Origin: Clostridiales bacterium
GTDB lineage: Bacteria > Bacillota > Clostridia > Christensenellales > Aristaeellaceae
Length of the DNA stretch: 64,000 nt
Reading direction: 5' to 3'
Assembly (NCBI GenBank): GCA_022787165.1
Contig: JALFVL010000018.1
Span: 1 to 64,000 of the forward strand
Shown here: piece by piece, positions 31,236 to 40,243 of the stretch
Layout: every line of letters begins with the position of its first letter
Position numbering within the stretch: the first letter of the stretch is position 1
Translations under genes and position numbers: made by a program
The notes under the pieces: model-generated
Told to the model about the DNA's origin: nothing
Databases searched by the model: none
What the model saw: the letters and a program-made list of their open reading frames with translations, nothing else

Positions 31236-32689
31236 GGAACAGATTGCTTGAGACAGGACGCGCCTTTGTGCGCCGCGCCGATGAGATCATGACGCGCCTG
31301 CGCCTGCCGTTGGGCGCGGTGCTGGCGCTGCTGCTGGCGGCGCTGACGGCGGCGTTCAACGTGGAATCCGGCCCGCTTCGCAACCTCAACGATATCGGCG
31401 GCTGGAGCAACCGCCTGCTGTTTATCGCCCTGACGGCGGCCGTGCAGATGATGCTGCTGCTTGCCTGCGCGCTGCTGCACAGGGGGCGCTTTGCGCGCCT
31501 CGCGCTGAGGCAGGTGATCCTGACGGCGGGGCTGCTCATCGCGCTGATGGGCATCAACCAGAAGAGCTATGCCTATGTGACGCTGATCCAGCCCCTCGTG
31601 CGCGCGATGGACGAGGGCGGCCTCGCCGCCGCGCTGGCGATGGAGACGAACCTCTCCGCCCCTGCGCTCACGCTGCTCTACGCGATCACGCGCGGGCCTG
31701 TCTACGACATGTACCTCGCCAAGCTGTTTGCGATCACCTGCTTTTCGCTGACGGCGCTGCTGGCCGTGCGCGCGGCCGACCGGCGCGGCTTTGGCATCCG
31801 CGCGGAGGTGCTGCTGACGCTTATGATGATCCTGCCGCAGGCGTTTTTAAGCGCCGCCTGTGTGCCGCAGGTCGAGGGCTTCGCCGTGCTGCTGCTGGCG
31901 ATGTCCGCGACGGCGCTGGACGCGGAAAAGCCGCATCCCCTCGCGGCGGCGCTGTGCTTCGGCGGCGCGGCGGCCGTCAGCGGCGCGGCGCTGTATGCGC
32001 TGCCGCTCTACGGGCTGCTGGTGGCGAGGAAGCGGATGCAGGCGGCGCATCTGGCCGCCGCCGGGCTGCTGATGCTTGCCTGCCTGCTGCCCGCCATGAG
32101 CGCCGGCATGGCGCCGGGCGCGGCGCTTTCAAGCCTCGTGCGGGCAAACTTCGGTCTGCCGGACTACGCCGCGGGCAGCCCGACGATAATGAGCATCATT
32201 CCGCGCGCCAATCCGCTGGAGATGCCGGAGGCATTCCTGCTCGGGCATCTCGAGTCGCTTGACCTTCTCACCAACGATCAGCAGTTCTACACGCAGGCGC
32301 ATTTTGAGCAGGTCATGCGCGGGCTGTCGATTGCGGCGCTGGCCGTGTACGCGGGGCTGTGCGCGCTGGGCCTGCGCAAACGGGGCATCTCCCCGCTGCA
32401 TCGGGCGATGGCGCTGACGCTGGCGGCGCTGTATTGCTGCCCGGCGGCGAGCATGGGCGCGTGGCTGGCACTCGACGTGCTCTGCGTGATGGCGCTCGTC
32501 GGGGAGCCGGGGCTGCGCCTGCCCGCGTGCCTGCTGCTGTTTGCGACGGCGGGCGCGGGCTGCTATCCGCTGACGGCGGAGATTTTGCTGCCGGTGGCGG
32601 CGGCATGGGCGCTGTGCGGCGTGAGCCTGTGCATGCTGCTTGACGTGATCCCGATGCACAGAGGGACGGCGCGGAAGGAGGCATCCTGA
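31232..32689 (+). CDS. Multi-pass membrane protein, degenerate GT-C paralogue
   Basis: 485 aa, about ten or more transmembrane helices. It looks like a paralogue of the upstream transferase: YDMYLAKLFAITCF aligns with YDLYLIKLFSVAADY, and SAACVPQVEGFAVLLLAMSA aligns with the upstream LDGACWGQCDAVYVSLIVLS, but the WGQCD residues are VPQVE. The C-terminal HERY motif is also absent. It may be a non-catalytic partner or act on another substrate. Coupled to the upstream gene (ATGA) and to the downstream gene (TGATG). Confidence 0.65.
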   Translation: MRNRLLETGRAFVRRADEIMTRLRLPLGAVLALLLAALTAAFNVESGPLRNLNDIGGWSNRLLFIALTAAVQMMLLLACALLHRGRFARLALRQVILTAGLLIALMGINQKSYAYVTLIQPLVRAMDEGGLAAALAMETNLSAPALTLLYAITRGPVYDMYLAKLFAITCFSLTALLAVRAADRRGFGIRAEVLLTLMMILPQAFLSAACVPQVEGFAVLLLAMSATALDAEKPHPLAAALCFGGAAAVSGAALYALPLYGLLVARKRMQAAHLAAAGLLMLACLLPAMSAGMAPGAALSSLVRANFGLPDYAAGSPTIMSIIPRANPLEMPEAFLLGHLESLDLLTNDQQFYTQAHFEQVMRGLSIAALAVYAGLCALGLRKRGISPLHRAMALTLAALYCCPAASMGAWLALDVLCVMALVGEPGLRLPACLLLFATAGAGCYPLTAEILLPVAAAWALCGVSLCMLLDVIPMHRGTARKEAS

Positions 32690-33105
32690 TGGAGGAAAGA
32701 AACGCGCGGCTGAGGATCTGCTCGCGGATGCGCGAGCCGGACGGCGCGCTGCACGAGATCAAAAACGCGCGGCGGGGCGTCTTCCGTGAAGAGGGAAACG
32801 GCATCGCGCTCGAATATGACGACGAGCAGGACGGCGAACGCGCCCATATCCTGTTGACGGCGGATGCGCGGGGCGCGCAGATGGTCAGGCGCGGCATGAC
32901 GAGCGCGCGGCTGCGCTTCCTTCCCGGCGAACGGATCGCCAGCGCCTATGTGACGCCCTATGGCGAGATTCCCGTCGCGGTCGACACGCACGGCGTGTCC
33001 ATCGAGCGCGGGGAGAGCGGCGGCACGCTGCTGCTCGATTACGACGTCTATGTCGGCGGGGAGCGGACCACGTCGACGCAGCTGGAGGTCGCATGGCGGC
33101 TGTGA
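32689..33105 (+). CDS. DUF1934 (YwiB-like) beta-barrel protein
   Basis: 138 aa, predicted cytoplasmic, calycin-like barrel. DGALHEIKNARRGVFREEGNGIALEYDD and the C-terminal LLLDYDVYVGGERTTSTQLEV fit DUF1934. Function unknown. In Bacilli relatives lie near argS or rpoE; here it follows the two membrane transferase-like genes and overlaps both neighbours (TGATG start; 13-bp overlap with the next gene). Confidence 0.8.
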   Translation: MEERNARLRICSRMREPDGALHEIKNARRGVFREEGNGIALEYDDEQDGERAHILLTADARGAQMVRRGMTSARLRFLPGERIASAYVTPYGEIPVAVDTHGVSIERGESGGTLLLDYDVYVGGERTTSTQLEVAWRL

Positions 33106-33611
33106 GCGGCAACCCGGCGGTCGCGCTTCGGGATCGCGCGCGGGAGGCGATGCTCGCATCCGGTGGGCGCGGATTTGTCCGCTTTCTGCCGCCGGGCGGC
33201 GCGCTGCTGGCGACGGACGCGCTTGGCCGCGCCACGCAGGAGCAGGCGGAGGCAATCCGCGCCGCGCTGCGGGCGGCGGGCTTTGTCTGCGCGCAGTCGG
33301 GCGCGCTGCTGCTGCTGACGCCGCAGGACGCGCTGCTGGCGGCCGCGCCGGAGACGAAAACCGGCGTCGACTGGGCGGGCGAGGTCTATGCCGCGCAGGC
33401 GCTGGCCCGGCGCTGGCAGGCGCGGCCGCCCCTGCCGCTGACCCCGGCGGGACGGCAGCTCATATTGGAAACCCTGCGCCTGATCTGGCAGCCGCGCTCG
33501 CGCGTGCTCGGGGGGATCGATGCCTTGCGCGCCCGCGCGGCGGTCATGCTGCGCGGCGGCGACGCGAGCGGCCTGCATGAGGCGGGCGCGTATCTGGGCG
33601 CGGCACTCTGA
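33093..33611 (+). CDS. Hypothetical protein
   Basis: 172 aa, no recognised family. Ala/Arg-rich, no signal peptide or transmembrane helix. A beta-hairpin-like start (GGRGFVRFLPPGGALLATDA), a helix-rich middle and a C-terminal helical part (LETLRLIWQPRSRVL). It overlaps the DUF1934 gene by 13 bp and has codon use like its neighbours, so it is probably expressed. It may be specific to this lineage. Confidence 0.55.
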   Translation: MAAVSGNPAVALRDRAREAMLASGGRGFVRFLPPGGALLATDALGRATQEQAEAIRAALRAAGFVCAQSGALLLLTPQDALLAAAPETKTGVDWAGEVYAAQALARRWQARPPLPLTPAGRQLILETLRLIWQPRSRVLGGIDALRARAAVMLRGGDASGLHEAGAYLGAAL

Positions 33612-33643
33612 GCGCCGCGCGCAAGGAACGGGAGGAATACTTC

Positions 33644-34294
33644 ATGGAGCTTCAATGGATCGGCCACGCCTGCTTCCGCATGACGGCGCAGGATGGCACA
33701 GTCGTCATCACCGACCCCTATGACGAGAGCGTGGGCATCGCGATGCTGCCGCTTGAGGCGGACCTTATCACCATGAGCCACGGGCATCACGACCACTGCG
33801 AGACCTCGCAAATCATCGGAAATCCGACGATTCTGCGCGGGACGCAGGCGGGCGGCGCGGGCAGCGTGAAAACCCATGCCGTGATGAGCTTTCACGACGG
33901 CGCGCAGGGGCGAAAGCGCGGGGAGAACGCCATCCGCATCTTTGCAATCGATGGCCTCAAGGTTGTGCACATGGGCGATCAGGGCTGCATGCCCGCGCCG
34001 GAGGCGCTGGAGGCGATCCGCGGCGCGGACGTCATGATGATTCCCGCGGGCGGGACGTACACCGTCGACGCGGCGGGCGCGCGGGCGATCATCGAGGCGG
34101 CGAAGCCCCGCTGCGTCGTGCCGATGCACGTCAGGACGGCGAACTGCGGCTATCCCATCGCGCCGGTGGGCGAATTCCTCGCCTGCATGGGCGCACAGGA
34201 TGCCGCAGCGCAGGCGCGCGTCACGCTGCTGAGCGGGAAGATCCCGGAGGGCGTGCTGCTGCTGTCGCCGCTGGCGGATTCGCTGGCGCTGTAA
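33644..34294 (+). CDS. MBL-fold metal-dependent hydrolase (UPF0173-like)
   Basis: 216 aa, cytoplasmic. WIGHACFRM at the N-terminus, the zinc motif SHGHHDHC (residues 44-51), HMGDQG mid-protein and PMHVRT near residue 165 identify the metallo-beta-lactamase fold of the UlaG/UPF0173 type. Substrate unknown. It is the last gene of the run starting at 29811; repeat copy C and a terminator follow. Confidence 0.85.
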   Translation: MELQWIGHACFRMTAQDGTVVITDPYDESVGIAMLPLEADLITMSHGHHDHCETSQIIGNPTILRGTQAGGAGSVKTHAVMSFHDGAQGRKRGENAIRIFAIDGLKVVHMGDQGCMPAPEALEAIRGADVMMIPAGGTYTVDAAGARAIIEAAKPRCVVPMHVRTANCGYPIAPVGEFLACMGAQDAAAQARVTLLSGKIPEGVLLLSPLADSLAL

Positions 34295-34306
34295 CGGCTT
34301 GCCCTT

Positions 34307-34382
34307 GCGGGAAGCGAAGAAGGGGTTTGGGGATGAAATCCCCCAATGTTCCCAGATCGCGAAGCGAACCCCGACGGGGAAT
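34307..34382 (+). repeat. Interspersed intergenic repeat family 1, copy C
   Basis: GCGGGAAGCGAAGAAGGGG, then TTTGGGGAT-GAA-ATCCCCCAA, then a second module TCGCGAAGCGAACCCC shared with copy D at 56114. It lies in the 286-bp gap before ktrB, together with a terminator and a possible extended -10 promoter near 34540 (TGTGATAAT). Confidence 0.75.
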
Positions 34383-34428
34383 CGTCGCAGCGTTCAAATG
34401 AATTTGAGAATCGCATAAAAAGACAGCG

Positions 34429-34461
34429 CGGCTTCATCAAACCGGATGAGGCCGTTTTTTT
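34429..34461 (+). terminator. Rho-independent terminator
   Basis: A 10-bp stem CGGCTTCATC / GATGAGGCCG (one G-T pair) with 6-nt loop, followed by seven T. Confidence 0.85.
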
Positions 34462-34580
34462 GCGCCCGTTTTGACCGCTCTCCATTTGTGCGATTTTAAT
34501 CCCGTCCCATGGATTTTAATGCGGTTTTTATGCCTCCTGTGTGATAATAGCATTAAAGTCAGGAAAAAGGCAGGATTCAC

Positions 34581-35930
34581 ATGGACACACGCAAGGCCCG
34601 GTTTCATTTTACCTCGGCGCAGGTGATCATCGTCGGCTTTCTGAGCGTGATCCTGCTGGGCGCGCTGCTGCTGAGCCTGCCCTGCGCGACGCGCAGCGGC
34701 GAGCGCGCGCCGCTGCTTGACGCGCTGTTCACCTCGACCTCGGCCGTCTGCGTGACGGGCCTGGTCGTGCGCAACACGGCGACCTACTGGTCGCTCTTTG
34801 GGCAGGCGGTCATCCTCGTGCTCATCCAGATCGGCGGCATGGGCGTCGTGACCCTCGCCGTGACGATCACGATGATCTCCGGGCGCAAAATCGGCCTGAT
34901 GCAGCGCAGCACGCTGCAGGAGGCCATCTCGGCCCACCACGTCGGCGGCATCGTCAAGCTGACGGGCTTCATCCTGCGCACGACGCTGCTGCTGGAGCTT
35001 GCCGGCGCGGCGCTGCTGAGCATCCCCTTCTGCCGGGAGTTCGGCCCGGCGCGCGGGCTGTGGTATGGATTGTTCCACTCGGTTTCAGCGTTTTGCAACG
35101 CGGGGTTTGACCTGCTGGGCGACCCCATGCCCTACGCCTCGCTGACGGCCTACGCCGGCCGGCCCCTCGTCAATGTGACCGTCATGGCGCTGATCGTCAC
35201 CGGCGGCATCGGCTTTCTGACCTGGGAGGACATCGGCACCAACCGCTTTCACCTGCATGCCTACCGGATGCAGAGCAAGGTCATCCTGCTTTCTGCGCTG
35301 CTGCTGATCGCTCTGCCGGCGGCGTATCTGTACGCCTTTGAGCTTTCGAAGGGCGCCATGGCGGATATGCCCGCCGCAAAGCGCGCGCTCGCCGCGCTGT
35401 TTCAGTCCGTGACGACGAGAACGGCGGGCTTTAACACGATCGATCTGACCGCGCTGAGCGAGACGGGTCAGAGCGTGATGATCCTGCTGATGCTCATCGG
35501 CGGCGCGCCCGGCTCGACGGCAGGCGGCATGAAGACGACGACCGTCGCCGTGCTGCTGCTCTCCTCGGCAGCCGTATTCCGCCGGCGCGAGACGATCCGC
35601 TGCTTTGGCCGGCGCATCGAGGAGAGCGTCGTGCGCGACGCTGTTGCGATTTTGCTGATGTATCTGCTGCTGTTCTTCTTGGGCGCGCTGGCCATCAGCC
35701 ATCTGGAGGGGCTGCCGATGCTGGCCTGCCTGTTTGAGACGGCCTCGGCCATCGGCACCGTCGGCCTGACGCTTGGGCTGACGCCGGGGCTTTGCACGGC
35801 CTCCCGGGTGATTCTCATGGCGCTGATGTTCTTTGGGCGCGTGGGCGGGCTGACGCTGATCTTCGCGGCATTCTCCGGCACGCAGCATTATGCCGCGCGC
35901 CTGCCCCGGGAGAAGATAACCGTAGGATAA
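34581..35930 (+). CDS. ktrB: Potassium uptake channel subunit (TrkH/KtrB family)
   Basis: 449 aa, integral membrane with four M1-P-M2 repeats. Pore-loop segments are visible at TSTSAVCVTGLVVRN, HSVSAFCNAGFDLLG, SVTTRTAGFNTIDL and ETASAIGTVGLTLGLTP, each with the filter Gly. GGAPGSTAGGMKTTT is the gate-loop region between repeats. The length fits KtrB rather than longer TrkH. Forms a K+ uptake system with the KtrA gene 18 bp downstream. Confidence 0.93.
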   Translation: MDTRKARFHFTSAQVIIVGFLSVILLGALLLSLPCATRSGERAPLLDALFTSTSAVCVTGLVVRNTATYWSLFGQAVILVLIQIGGMGVVTLAVTITMISGRKIGLMQRSTLQEAISAHHVGGIVKLTGFILRTTLLLELAGAALLSIPFCREFGPARGLWYGLFHSVSAFCNAGFDLLGDPMPYASLTAYAGRPLVNVTVMALIVTGGIGFLTWEDIGTNRFHLHAYRMQSKVILLSALLLIALPAAYLYAFELSKGAMADMPAAKRALAALFQSVTTRTAGFNTIDLTALSETGQSVMILLMLIGGAPGSTAGGMKTTTVAVLLLSSAAVFRRRETIRCFGRRIEESVVRDAVAILLMYLLLFFLGALAISHLEGLPMLACLFETASAIGTVGLTLGLTPGLCTASRVILMALMFFGRVGGLTLIFAAFSGTQHYAARLPREKITVG

Positions 35931-35947
35931 CAAAGGAGAGAGACACC

Positions 35948-36595
35948 ATGAAATCCATTCTACTGATCGGCCTGGGGCGCTTTGGCCGCCACGTTGCCAT
36001 GAAGCTCAGCGAGCTGCATCATCAGGTGATGGCTGTCGACCAGAGCGAGGAGCGCGTGGAGGCTGCGCTGCCCTACGTCACCAGCGCGCAAATTGGCGAC
36101 AGCAAAAAGGCCGCGTTCCTGGAATCCCTGGGCGTGCGCAATTTCGACGTCTGCATCGTGGCCATCGGCGACGACTTCCAGAGCTCGCTGGAGACGACCT
36201 CGCTGCTCAAGGAGCTGGGCGCGCGCTTCGTCGTCGCCCGCGCCGCGCGGGATACGCACGCCAAGTTTCTGCTGCGCAACGGGGCCGACGAGGTCGTCTA
36301 CCCCGAAAAGCAGCTGGCGAACTGGACAGCCATCCGTTACAGCTCCGACCACATCCTCGACTACATCGAGCTGAGCCAGGAGAACGCGATCGTCGAGGTC
36401 TCCGTGCCGCCCGCGTGGATCGGCAGGAGCGTGGGCGAGCTGGACGTGCGCAGGAAGCACAGCATCAACCTGCTCGGCGTGCGCGCGGACGGAAAGCTGA
36501 ACATCAACGTGACGACGGATACCCGCTTCACGGGCAGGGAGACCGTGCTCGTGCTGGGCAGCAACCGCGCCATCCAGAAGTGTTTCCATACCTGA
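35948..36595 (+). CDS. ktrA: Potassium uptake regulatory subunit (KtrA/TrkA family)
   Basis: 215 aa, cytoplasmic ring protein. RCK_N Rossmann domain (LLIGLGRFGRHVAMKL, residues 4-19; FDVCIVAIGDDFQSS) binds ATP/ADP or NAD(H); RCK_C domain (about 135-215) begins VEVSVPPAWIGRSVGELD. Gates KtrB. The ATG at 35948 follows CAAAGGAGAG; the longer open frame starting at 35792 lies inside ktrB and is not used. Confidence 0.93.
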   Translation: MKSILLIGLGRFGRHVAMKLSELHHQVMAVDQSEERVEAALPYVTSAQIGDSKKAAFLESLGVRNFDVCIVAIGDDFQSSLETTSLLKELGARFVVARAARDTHAKFLLRNGADEVVYPEKQLANWTAIRYSSDHILDYIELSQENAIVEVSVPPAWIGRSVGELDVRRKHSINLLGVRADGKLNINVTTDTRFTGRETVLVLGSNRAIQKCFHT

Positions 36596-36631
36596 GAAAA
36601 TGACCCGGCCATTCAGAAAGAAGGAATTGCC

Positions 36632-36874
36632 GTGAGAGAACTGCTGCTGATTGCAAGCGCCGCCGCCGTCATGCTGGCGGGCTTCCCCATCATGAAGCGG
36701 GCGGATGACTTTATCGCCCGCTGGGCCCGCCGGGAGGACGGGGAGAGCGAGCCAGGCGCCGCCTCCGCCCCGGAAGCCGCGCCGCAGACGGGCCAAAAGG
36801 CGCCCTCGCCGCGCAGGCTGACGGGCGCGCGGGTGCGCCGCCGCATTGCGCCCAAGGCCTCCCACCCCGTTTGA
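36632..36874 (+). CDS. Small single-pass membrane protein between ktrA and kdpD
   Basis: 80 aa from a GTG at 36632 with GAAGGA 6-7 bp upstream. One N-terminal hydrophobic helix (LLLIASAAAVMLAGFPI), then a charged and Pro/Ala/Arg-rich cytoplasmic tail. No family recognised. Its position between the K+ transporter and a KdpD-type sensor suggests an accessory role, but nothing more can be shown. A poorly conserved reading frame remains possible. Confidence 0.5.
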   Translation: MRELLLIASAAAVMLAGFPIMKRADDFIARWARREDGESEPGAASAPEAAPQTGQKAPSPRRLTGARVRRRIAPKASHPV

Positions 36875-36913
36875 CAGCCATATTATAATGGAGGGGTAAG
36901 GGAGGGGGAAGCC

Positions 36914-39481
36914 ATGAAGCCGCGCGGAAAACTGACCATCTATTTCAGCTATGCCGACGGCGTCGGCAAGACCCGGGCCATGCTTGCCTCTGCGCAGGCG
37001 CAGCAGCGCGCGGGAAGGCGCGTGCTCGTGGGGGAGACGGACGGCGCAGTGCCGGACGCCGCCGCCCTGGGGCTGCCCTGCCTGCCGCCGCGCAGCGTCC
37101 GCGGCACATCCCTGCGCGAATTTGACCTCGATGCCGCGCTGGCGAGGCGGCCGGATGTGCTCGTGCTGCCCGGTCTGGCCCACGCCAACCCGGAGGGCTG
37201 CCGGCACGAAAAGCGCTATCAGGACGTGCAGGAGCTGCTGCGCGCGGGCATTGACGTCTATACGACGCTGCTCGTCGCCCAGCTGGAGGGGCAGCGCGAG
37301 GCGGCTGCCAGGCTGAATGGCAGGGAGGAGCGCGAGTGGATTCCCGACGCGCTGTTTGACGCCGCGGAAAGCGTGGAGTTTGTCGACCGCGAGCCCTCGG
37401 CGCTCTCGCCCCTGCCGCAGGGGCTTTCGCAATCCCAGCTGCTCGCCCTGCGGGCGCTGGCGCTGCGCCGCTGCGCGGACAGGCTCAGCCTCTCCCGTCA
37501 GACGCCCGACGGCCCGGCGGTCAGCGAGCACATCCTCGTCTGCCTCTCCGCCGCGCCCTCCAACGCGCGCGTGATCCGCATGGCCGTGCGCATGGCGAAT
37601 GCGTTCCGCTGTGCCTGTACGGCGGTGTTTGTGCGCAACCCGGGCGCAAAGGCGATGCCCGCGGCGGACAGGGAGCGCCTGAAGGCGAACATGAAGCTCG
37701 CGGAGCAGCTCGGCGCGCGGGTGGAGATCGTTCCCGGCGAGGATGTCGCCTTCCAGATCGCCGAATACGCGCGCCTGTGCGGCGCGACGAAGATCGTCCT
37801 GGGCCGAAGCATCGCCGCGCGGGGGCATTTGCTCAATCAGCCCTCCATCACGGACAGGCTCATCCAGCACGCGCCGGGAATCGAGATTCACATCCTGCCT
37901 GACGGCGAGGCCCAGAGGCGCCTTCAGCCGCGCCGCCTGCGCCTGCCGCACGTCTCGGTTTCGGACTTCGCCAAGACGCTCGTCATCCTCGCGCTGGCGA
38001 CTGCGCTGAGCCTCGTCTTCTACGAGATGGGCTTCAGCGAGGCCAACATCATCATGGCCTATATCCTGGGCGTGCTGCTGACGGCGGTGGTGACCAGCAA
38101 CAGGCTGTGCAGTAGCGCCACTTCCATCGCCAGCGTGTTCATCTTCAACTACCTGTTCACGGAGCCGCGCTTCACGCTGGAGGCCTACGACACGGGCTAC
38201 CCCGTGACGTTTCTGATCATGCTGCTGGCCGCGCTGATGACGGGCACGCTCGCCTCCCAGCTCAAGAACCACGCCCGGGAGGCCGCGCAAACCGCCTACC
38301 GCACGCGCGTGCTCTTTGACACCAATCAGCAGCTCAGCCAGGCGGCGGATGGGCGCGATATCCTCGCCCTGACGGCGCAGCAGCTGATCAAGCTCTTCAA
38401 GCGAGACGTCGTCATGTATCCCGTGCAGGCGGGCGAGCTGGGGGAGGGCGTCGCCTACCCCGCGCGCGGAGCGGGCGGGGTGGACGCGCTCATGGGCGAG
38501 CGCCGCGTCGCGCAATGGGTGCTGAGGAGCAACCGCCAGGCCGGCGCGACGACGGACACCTTTGCCCAGGCCAAAGGGCTTTATCTCGCTATCCGCATCA
38601 ACGAGAGCATCTACGGCGTCGCGGGCATCGCGATGGGCAGCCAGACGATGACCGACGCGGAGCATGGCATGCTGCTGGCCGTGCTGGGCGAGTGCGCGCT
38701 GGCGATGGAGAACGAGCGGAACGTGCGCGAGAAGGAGGCGGCCGCGATGCAGGCCCGCAGCGAACAGCTGCGCGCCGACCTGCTGCGGGCGATTTCCCAC
38801 GACCTGCGCACGCCGCTGACCGCCATTCTGGGCAACGCCAGCAACCTGATCGCTAACGGGCGCGAGCTGGGCGAGCAGACGCGCCAGCAGATCTACACCG
38901 ATATCCACGACGACGCGACCTGGCTGATCAACCTGGTCGAGAACCTGCTCTTCGTCACGCGCATCGAGGATGGGCGCATGAAGCTGCGCTGCTCCGTCGA
39001 GGTGATGGACGAGATCCTTCAGGAGGCGCTCAGCCACGAGAGCTGCAAGGGCCGAAACCACAGCATCGTGCTGCGCCGCAGCGAGGAGCTGCTCTTCGCG
39101 CGCATCGACGCGCGGCTCATCATCCAGGTGGTCATCAACCTGGTGGATAATGCGATCAAGTACACGCCGCCCGGCTCGCACATCGAGCTCTTCGCGCGCA
39201 GGGACGGCGATTTTATCCGCGTCAGCTGCGCTGACGACGGGCCGGGCATCGCGCCCGGGGACAGGGAGCATCTCTTTGAGATGTTTTACAGCGGAAAGAG
39301 CCGCCGGGCGGATGGGCGGCGCAGCCTGGGCCTGGGCCTGGGGCTGTGCAAATCCATCGTCAGCGCGCACGGGGGCACGATCTGCGCGCAGGACAATCAT
39401 CCCCGGGGCACGGTCTTTTCCTTCACCGTGCCCGCGCAGGAGGTCGATCTTGATGAACAAGCTGTTGATTCTGGTTGTTGA
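36914..39481 (+). CDS. kdpD: KdpD-type sensor histidine kinase
   Basis: 855 aa. N-terminal KdpD domain with ADGVGKTRAML (Walker A, residues about 14-24) and DVLVLPGLAHANPEG; universal-stress-like domain (about 190-320, HILVCLSAAPSNARVIRMA; IVLGRSIAARGHLLN); four transmembrane helices of DUF4118 type (about 355-455); a GAF-like region; HisKA with phospho-acceptor His629 in AISHDLRTPLTAILGN; HATPase with NLVDNAIKY and SLGLGLGLCKSIV. Senses K+ or turgor limitation in known systems. No kdpFABC is adjacent; the kinase follows ktrBA, so Ktr is the probable target. Its 3' end overlaps kdpE by 29 bp. Confidence 0.92.
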   Translation: MKPRGKLTIYFSYADGVGKTRAMLASAQAQQRAGRRVLVGETDGAVPDAAALGLPCLPPRSVRGTSLREFDLDAALARRPDVLVLPGLAHANPEGCRHEKRYQDVQELLRAGIDVYTTLLVAQLEGQREAAARLNGREEREWIPDALFDAAESVEFVDREPSALSPLPQGLSQSQLLALRALALRRCADRLSLSRQTPDGPAVSEHILVCLSAAPSNARVIRMAVRMANAFRCACTAVFVRNPGAKAMPAADRERLKANMKLAEQLGARVEIVPGEDVAFQIAEYARLCGATKIVLGRSIAARGHLLNQPSITDRLIQHAPGIEIHILPDGEAQRRLQPRRLRLPHVSVSDFAKTLVILALATALSLVFYEMGFSEANIIMAYILGVLLTAVVTSNRLCSSATSIASVFIFNYLFTEPRFTLEAYDTGYPVTFLIMLLAALMTGTLASQLKNHAREAAQTAYRTRVLFDTNQQLSQAADGRDILALTAQQLIKLFKRDVVMYPVQAGELGEGVAYPARGAGGVDALMGERRVAQWVLRSNRQAGATTDTFAQAKGLYLAIRINESIYGVAGIAMGSQTMTDAEHGMLLAVLGECALAMENERNVREKEAAAMQARSEQLRADLLRAISHDLRTPLTAILGNASNLIANGRELGEQTRQQIYTDIHDDATWLINLVENLLFVTRIEDGRMKLRCSVEVMDEILQEALSHESCKGRNHSIVLRRSEELLFARIDARLIIQVVINLVDNAIKYTPPGSHIELFARRDGDFIRVSCADDGPGIAPGDREHLFEMFYSGKSRRADGRRSLGLGLGLCKSIVSAHGGTICAQDNHPRGTVFSFTVPAQEVDLDEQAVDSGC

Positions 39482-40151
39482 GGACGACAAGTCCGTCCGC
39501 AACCTCATCGTCACCACGCTCAGAACGAACGGCTACCGCTTTACGGAGGCCCCGACAGGCGAGGAGGCGATCATCCAGGCCTCGTCCCACAACCCGGACG
39601 TGATCCTGCTGGATCTGGGCCTGCCGGATATGGAGGGCATCGACGTCATCCGCCGGGTGCGCGGCTGGTCGAACGTGCCCATCATCGTCATCAGCGCCCG
39701 CACCGAGGACGCCGACAAGATCAGCGCGCTCGACGCCGGCGCGGACGACTACCTGACCAAGCCGTTCTCCGTTGACGAGCTGATGGCCCGCCTGCGCGCG
39801 ACGCAGCGCCGCCTGGCCTATACCAACACGAGCGCGCCCGCCGATTCAGCCTTTGTCAACGGCGCGCTGCGCGTGGATTACGCCGCGAACACCGCCTCCG
39901 TCAACGGCGAGGAGCTGCGGCTGACGCCGATTGAATACAGGCTGCTGTGCCTGCTGGCGCAGAACGTGGGGAAGGTGCTCACGCACACGTTCATCACCCA
40001 GAAAATCTGGGGCAAGAGCATGGAGAGCGACATCGCCTCGCTGCGCGTATACATGGCGATGCTGCGCAGGAAGATCGAAAGCGCCTCCGGCAGCGAGACG
40101 CAGTACATTCAGACGCATATTGGCATCGGCTATCGGATGATCAAGCTCTGA
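39453..40151 (+). CDS. kdpE: KdpE-type response regulator (OmpR/PhoB family)
   Basis: 232 aa. Receiver domain with LVVEDDKSVRN, phospho-acceptor Asp54 in VILLDLGLPDMEG, and the KPFSVDEL lysine; C-terminal winged helix with LRLTPIEYRLLCLLAQNVGKV and IGIGYRMI. The ATG at 39453 follows CAGGAGG and lies inside the end of kdpD. DNA-binding output partner of the preceding kinase. Confidence 0.93.
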   Translation: MNKLLILVVEDDKSVRNLIVTTLRTNGYRFTEAPTGEEAIIQASSHNPDVILLDLGLPDMEGIDVIRRVRGWSNVPIIVISARTEDADKISALDAGADDYLTKPFSVDELMARLRATQRRLAYTNTSAPADSAFVNGALRVDYAANTASVNGEELRLTPIEYRLLCLLAQNVGKVLTHTFITQKIWGKSMESDIASLRVYMAMLRRKIESASGSETQYIQTHIGIGYRMIKL

Positions 40152-40243
40152 GGCGCCGGAGGCTGCTCCCCCTCCCCGGGGACAGCGTCGGGCCATGCGC
40201 CGCCGCCGCTTCGCCCTTCGCATTCCCCCTTTTTCGGGCATGG

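Noticed and set aside
36875-36913. Promoter TTGACA...TATAAT before kdpD
   Set aside because: The boxes are only about 7 bp apart, so they cannot form one sigma-A promoter; the -10 alone is weak evidence.
35960-39517. 1185-aa open frame on the minus strand over ktrA and kdpD
   Set aside because: Arg/Ala/Gln-rich shadow of well-identified genes; no domain or initiation signal.
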